Both the position numbers and the translations under genes were made by a program. The notes beneath the pieces are model-generated. The model searched no databases and was not told the DNA's origin. It saw nothing but the letters and a program-made list of their open reading frames with translations. From positions 36,694 to 100,693 of the forward strand of contig JAWXUP010000004.1 of assembly GCA_044426345.1 (NCBI GenBank): a stretch of DNA of 64,000 nucleotides, read 5' to 3'. Source of the DNA: CAYJLC01 sp044426345. Its GTDB lineage: Bacteria > Bacillota > Clostridia > Oscillospirales > Butyricicoccaceae. Below are positions 61,801 through 64,000 of the stretch, piece after piece; the stretch's first letter is position 1, and each line of letters begins with the position of its first letter.

Positions 61801-63791
61801 TCGCTATAAAGAGTTCTTGAACGAGTGATAAAAATACCACCAATACCGTTGCTTTCTGTTAGTATATCGCTTACATAAAGCACTGCACCATTGACAGAGA
61901 TTGCATAGCCTTCGCTGTATTTAATATCTAAATTGCTAAAAACAACACCTTCTGTGTTATACACGTCGATTGCATTTGTAGCGTTTCCAGAAGAGTTAAC
62001 TTGTCCACCATTAATGATATTTAAATCAGATATCATTACGCTATATTCTTTTATCAATAAGGTAGAACCGTTAAGATCAAGCGTTTCATTACCAGTTTTC
62101 GAAGTAATTGTAATACCTTCTTCTATCAAAATACTGCTTGAATCTAACTCGTTGTTATAATAATCGCCTGAAATTTGAATATCAGCTGTTATAGTGATTT
62201 TATTGTTTAAACTGCTAACGGCAGCTAAAAATTCCTCTTCTGTATCAACTTCTACTTCGGTTTGTAGTGAGTAGCGATATAAGATTACATCGCCTAAAGA
62301 GTCGTAATATGTTTCTACTGGAGATGTATAGAATAATTCATTTGCATTATTAACGATTTCAATTGCGTTTGAAGATGCATTTTTTACGTGAGATACAGCT
62401 TGAACGCCTAGGATTGCTAATCTATTTCCTGTTAAATCAAAACCAGAATTAATAATCAGAGTTGCACCAGTTAAACTCGTATTGTCAACACTTGATATTT
62501 CAATAAATGAACTTGCGTGGTTTTTTGCAACTAACTCAGAACCAGCTTTGTTGTTGATTTCTACATAAGATGCTACGATTTTTAAACCGACATTTGCGCC
62601 ATCACTAGCTGGAACAAATTTAAGATTATTTAAAGTTGCACCATAAGTTTCACCATCTACGGTTTCGTAACCTTTAACATTAAATAAATATAGTGGTATA
62701 ACATCAGTGTATTCGGTAAAGTGAATATATTCAATATCAGCAGTCATACTAGTGATATACAGTATATTTCCACCCATATCTAATTCAGAGTAATCCGTGT
62801 CACCATAAATACGAAGATTTGTTGTATATGTATTTGTAACTCGATTGTTTGTGTAAGTACCAGTTATATCAATATCATTTAAAATATTAATTTGCATATT
62901 ATACTTACCAAGGGCTTCGATAAGTTGTTGCTCGGTAGTTACATTATAGCTATATAAATAGTAATAATATGTAATTGGATCTGAATACGCATATCCATCA
63001 ATAAAGTTATTTTCCTCAGTAGCACCGTTAATAGTACAACCATCGGCTACATAAACGGTAACTTTTTCATTTTCAAAGGTATTGCCATCTTCAATATCTA
63101 AAGTAGCACTGTTAATTAATCTAATAGCGTGAGTGCTATGGTTTGATGTTGATACATAATCAATACTTACGCTTGAACCATTAACGTCTATTGCTCTTGT
63201 TGATGTGTTATTACCGTCAAAGTCTAAGTTTGTCAAAGTTACATCACTTGAATTATAAAAAACAAGCGCATTTGTTGAATATCCTTCAAATGCAATGTTT
63301 TCAATGGTGATATTGCTGTTGTTTTTAAACGTGAAAGCAAATTCACCTTGATAATTTAAAGTTACGCCATCATCAGCAGTTAATGTGATATAGCTGTTTA
63401 AAATATCGATAGATTCCGTAACTTCGATATCCTCTGTAATTATAATTTTAAGAACTGTGTCTGCACTTACTTCGTATTCCAAAGCAGTTTTTAACTCGTC
63501 GAAAGTTTCTACATATATTTCGTTCTCTACTACATTTATTGCTTGGTATTCCAAAACAAGCATATTTGTTGTCATCATTGGCACCTGTTCTGCCGTTCCA
63601 TCTGTACCAGCTGTTTCATCAACTTCATCATCTGCAGATGTTATTTCTTCATCAATTACAGCATCCTCTATGCTTGTAGCATATGCTACGCTCGAGGAAG
63701 ACAATCCTATGCCGTTATTTTGCCCATATGAGCAAAACAAAATAGAAAATACAAGTAAATATGCGGCGAATCTTGTCGTGTAACCTTTCAT
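58815..63791 (-). CDS. Large SLH-anchored, beta-helix-rich surface protein
   Basis: A 1658-residue exported protein. Signal peptide at about 1-40 (ends near AYAT), then an acidic Ser/Thr-rich stretch. Three related modules begin near residues 90, 285 and 510 (ETFDELKTALEYEVS, VTTEQQLIEALGKYN, VDTEEEFLAAVSSLN), each followed by right-handed beta-helix-like Asn/Asp/Ile repeats. At about 770-1200 there is a pectate-lyase or tailspike-like helix (YFPAGTYLIQDSIVL...NNYFG repeats). An Asp-rich linker of 8-residue repeats (DDGVEDDK) at about 1390-1440 precedes three C-terminal SLH domains (about 1447-1620). Wall-anchored adhesin or glycan-binding or -cleaving protein; catalytic residues not identifiable. 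Preceded by a c-di-GMP-like riboswitch. Confidence 0.85.
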   Translation of the reverse strand: MKGYTTRFAAYLLVFSILFCSYGQNNGIGLSSSSVAYATSIEDAVIDEEITSADDEVDETAGTDGTAEQVPMMTTNMLVLEYQAINVVENEIYVETFDELKTALEYEVSADTVLKIIITEDIEVTESIDILNSYITLTADDGVTLNYQGEFAFTFKNNSNITIENIAFEGYSTNALVFYNSSDVTLTNLDFDGNNTSTRAIDVNGSSVSIDYVSTSNHSTHAIRLINSATLDIEDGNTFENEKVTVYVADGCTINGATEENNFIDGYAYSDPITYYYYLYSYNVTTEQQLIEALGKYNMQINILNDIDITGTYTNNRVTNTYTTNLRIYGDTDYSELDMGGNILYITSMTADIEYIHFTEYTDVIPLYLFNVKGYETVDGETYGATLNNLKFVPASDGANVGLKIVASYVEINNKAGSELVAKNHASSFIEISSVDNTSLTGATLIINSGFDLTGNRLAILGVQAVSHVKNASSNAIEIVNNANELFYTSPVETYYDSLGDVILYRYSLQTEVEVDTEEEFLAAVSSLNNKITITADIQISGDYYNNELDSSSILIEEGITITSKTGNETLDLNGSTLLIKEYSVMISDLNIINGGQVNSSGNATNAIDVYNTEGVVFSNLDIKYSEGYAISVNGAVLYVSDILTESNGIGGIFITRSRTLYSESMNRDSVVYASGTMTHNENGYYVKVVNLELLDVDSENNVIAVPSRYTQNKFIYTDLDSSAKDYIAYVGDESSLMLSEYYLTTFGFKGSDTLVLYNQFDTNYFLEKSELNVLTQTTVPVGWQPGDAIVNNSNTEFIRLDNTGTYDNAEKLETLIAYAGNYGSDIYFPAGTYLIQDSIVLTNILGQGSLANFGLKGDFNGTSILVSDGIATEIMSIGEDADYHFPVINFSSEGMVYDNVSFGFKGSVKVDLSFSHNVFLNGTYEETDSTIYLNAYLDLENSSFEIYGNAFFRTNEHAGKGIYLYDSINSTISNNYFGDLTNFGTGNDVDPSGMLDSTTLRMIETLIANEIIDPDEPNGNFFTGINLVRRDEETLIQNNYFDMGEEKDVVFPDDVPEDKYIYGLNDTSAPHRKDHIIYAKGYDGLYIVGNYFQGMENGGAGGVKVRNGTNLYVGSNYFDNVPLLMYVYADLSHDEIIFEDTVVYNNLFNIASNFETAHAGILFYQSFVNGDEYTLSTSALDSTKITQVVNLDVQDIYIYDNVFSSDDRNYITLNENSVTCSDEFLVSNNVYQDDALEYIELNNITDPDLLEKYSFADKNIEYGLDFSGFVPTEISESVMQSYLTTYYGYNEYSSVSIPLSEMSVYTLFDEALLAFDEAINECLEIYDSEEYDVLSIIEEYENISDNAHSYKDDDTSFENPQSDINLYILYLEAVTYDLENEDFYVDDGVEDDKDDGVVDDDDDGVEDDKDDGVEDDKDDGVVEDDADDDDDDNNSNNSTIKPATLNYDDHMAYIQGYLDGSFNPDNSITRAETIVIFSRLIVETMDIDATYSSSFTDINGDEWYANTLGFMQQFGIVTGYEDGTFRGDEYITRAEFATVASRFDELVDSQENIFSDVSDTHWAISYINSAAAKGWINGYEDGTFKPQQSITRAEVVTLINRILSRSADMDFIDENIDEMVTFYDVYSNHWAYGSILEASNSHDYKIVNDVEKWVSLN
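59491..59636 (-). repeat. In-frame 24-base tandem repeats coding the Asp-rich linker
   Basis: Tandem 24-base units coding DDGVEDDK and variants (GVVDDDDD) within the large SLH gene, followed by a run of GAT/GAC codons. Multiples of three keep the frame, so copy number can vary without loss of the protein. Confidence 0.8.
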
Positions 63792-63852
63792 TTTTTATTT
63801 CCTCCTTATATAATTTAAGTATTTTTAATTAGACATTTTGCTGTAAAAAAAT

Positions 63853-63897
63853 AAAAAACCACCTGCAACCACCTTAAATAAAGTGTTTTGCAGCTGG
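63853..63897 (-). terminator. Terminator in the leader of the large SLH gene
   Basis: On the minus strand CCAGCTGCAAAACAC and GTGGTTGCAGGTGG pair with few mismatches, followed by six T. Its 5' arm overlaps the 3' edge of the riboswitch aptamer (63890-63897). Confidence 0.75.
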
Positions 63898-63972
63898 CTA
63901 ACTTGAAATCAAGTCCCTATAGTTTTGTGTCGCCACCTCACGGTGGGTTTACTAAGTATTAAGTTTTTTATC
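63890..63972 (-). promoter_or_regulatory. Cyclic-di-GMP-I (GEMM-I)-like riboswitch
   Basis: On the minus strand GTAAACC, then stem CCCACC-GTGA-GGTGG with a GNRA tetraloop, GCGACACAAAACTATAGGG (tetraloop-receptor side), stem ACTTG-ATTT-CAAGT, and TAGCCAGCTGC. This order follows the GEMM-I aptamer (GCAAACC-hairpin-GACGCAAAGCC...TAGC). Bases deviate at several places (GTAAACC, GACACAAAACT), so ligand preference should be tested. It precedes a surface-protein gene, a common target of c-di-GMP. Confidence 0.72.
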
Positions 63973-64000
63973 GCTTATCTTGTTTTAAGTGTATCATTCC

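Noticed and set aside
58815..63791. Phage tailspike or prophage origin for the large protein
   Set aside because: It has a signal peptide and three SLH domains, and no phage genes are nearby.
1..64000. CRISPR array, tRNA, rRNA or tmRNA genes
   Set aside because: No regularly spaced repeats, no tRNA-like cloverleaf with GGTTCGAATC-type T arm, and no rRNA blocks were seen in any intergenic region.

Overview
The window is a stretch of AT-rich, gene-dense chromosome from a low-GC anaerobic Firmicute, most likely of class Clostridia. Reasons: a GlgC/GlgD ADP-glucose pyrophosphorylase pair, purine-rich AGGAGG-type ribosome binding sites, TTGACA/TATAAT promoters with 17-base spacers, SLH-anchored surface proteins, and oxygen-sensitive fermentation enzymes (4-hydroxybutyryl-CoA dehydratase, indolepyruvate:ferredoxin oxidoreductase). 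I see no rRNA, tRNA, CRISPR array, prophage or intact transposase gene. Genus cannot be fixed from sequence reading alone.

Layout. 1-7026: 5' part of asnS, a YitT membrane protein, an ABC importer of unknown substrate, uxaC, a first copy of a 326-base intergenic element, and rlmA. 7132-14800: an envelope module. A MacA/MacB-type export operon ends in an SLH protein gene, and is divergent from a two-component system; TGTGGCAA half-sites repeated at 11-base steps lie between them. 14873-32543: a carbohydrate hub. pgi, pgm, glk and glpK run leftward; glgB-glgC-glgD-glgA-glgP, a GH13 amylase and malQ run rightward. Together they interconvert glycogen, glucose, glucose phosphates and glycerol phosphate. 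malQ has a 190-base structured leader. 32699-34438: an ABC-F ATPase behind an attenuator-like leader. 34518-38006: nanE, PTS IIBC, an RpiR regulator and PTS IIA, with an inverted repeat over the promoter.

38344-47674: 4-hydroxybutyryl-CoA dehydratase, divergent from an operon of an AMP-forming CoA ligase, IorA, IorB, a PaaK-type ligase, an ACT protein and a sodium:solute symporter. This looks like ferredoxin-linked conversion of aryl-pyruvates, aryl-acetates and their CoA esters. 47742-53566: a leftward set of GT4 glycosyltransferase, CysQ, CysD, a CysN-CysC fusion and a sulfotransferase. This covers PAPS synthesis, PAPS use and PAP disposal with no PAPS reductase, so it points to sulfation of a cell component, possibly a glycolipid. 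It is the strongest candidate for an undescribed system here.

53816-64000: an aldo/keto reductase, the second copy of the intergenic element, a TPP-riboswitch-controlled thiamine-precursor transporter, a TspO protein, and a 1658-residue SLH adhesin-like protein behind a c-di-GMP-I-like riboswitch.

The two copies of the intergenic element are each flanked by a direct repeat of terminator sequence, so they look like a small mobile element that lands in transcription terminators.
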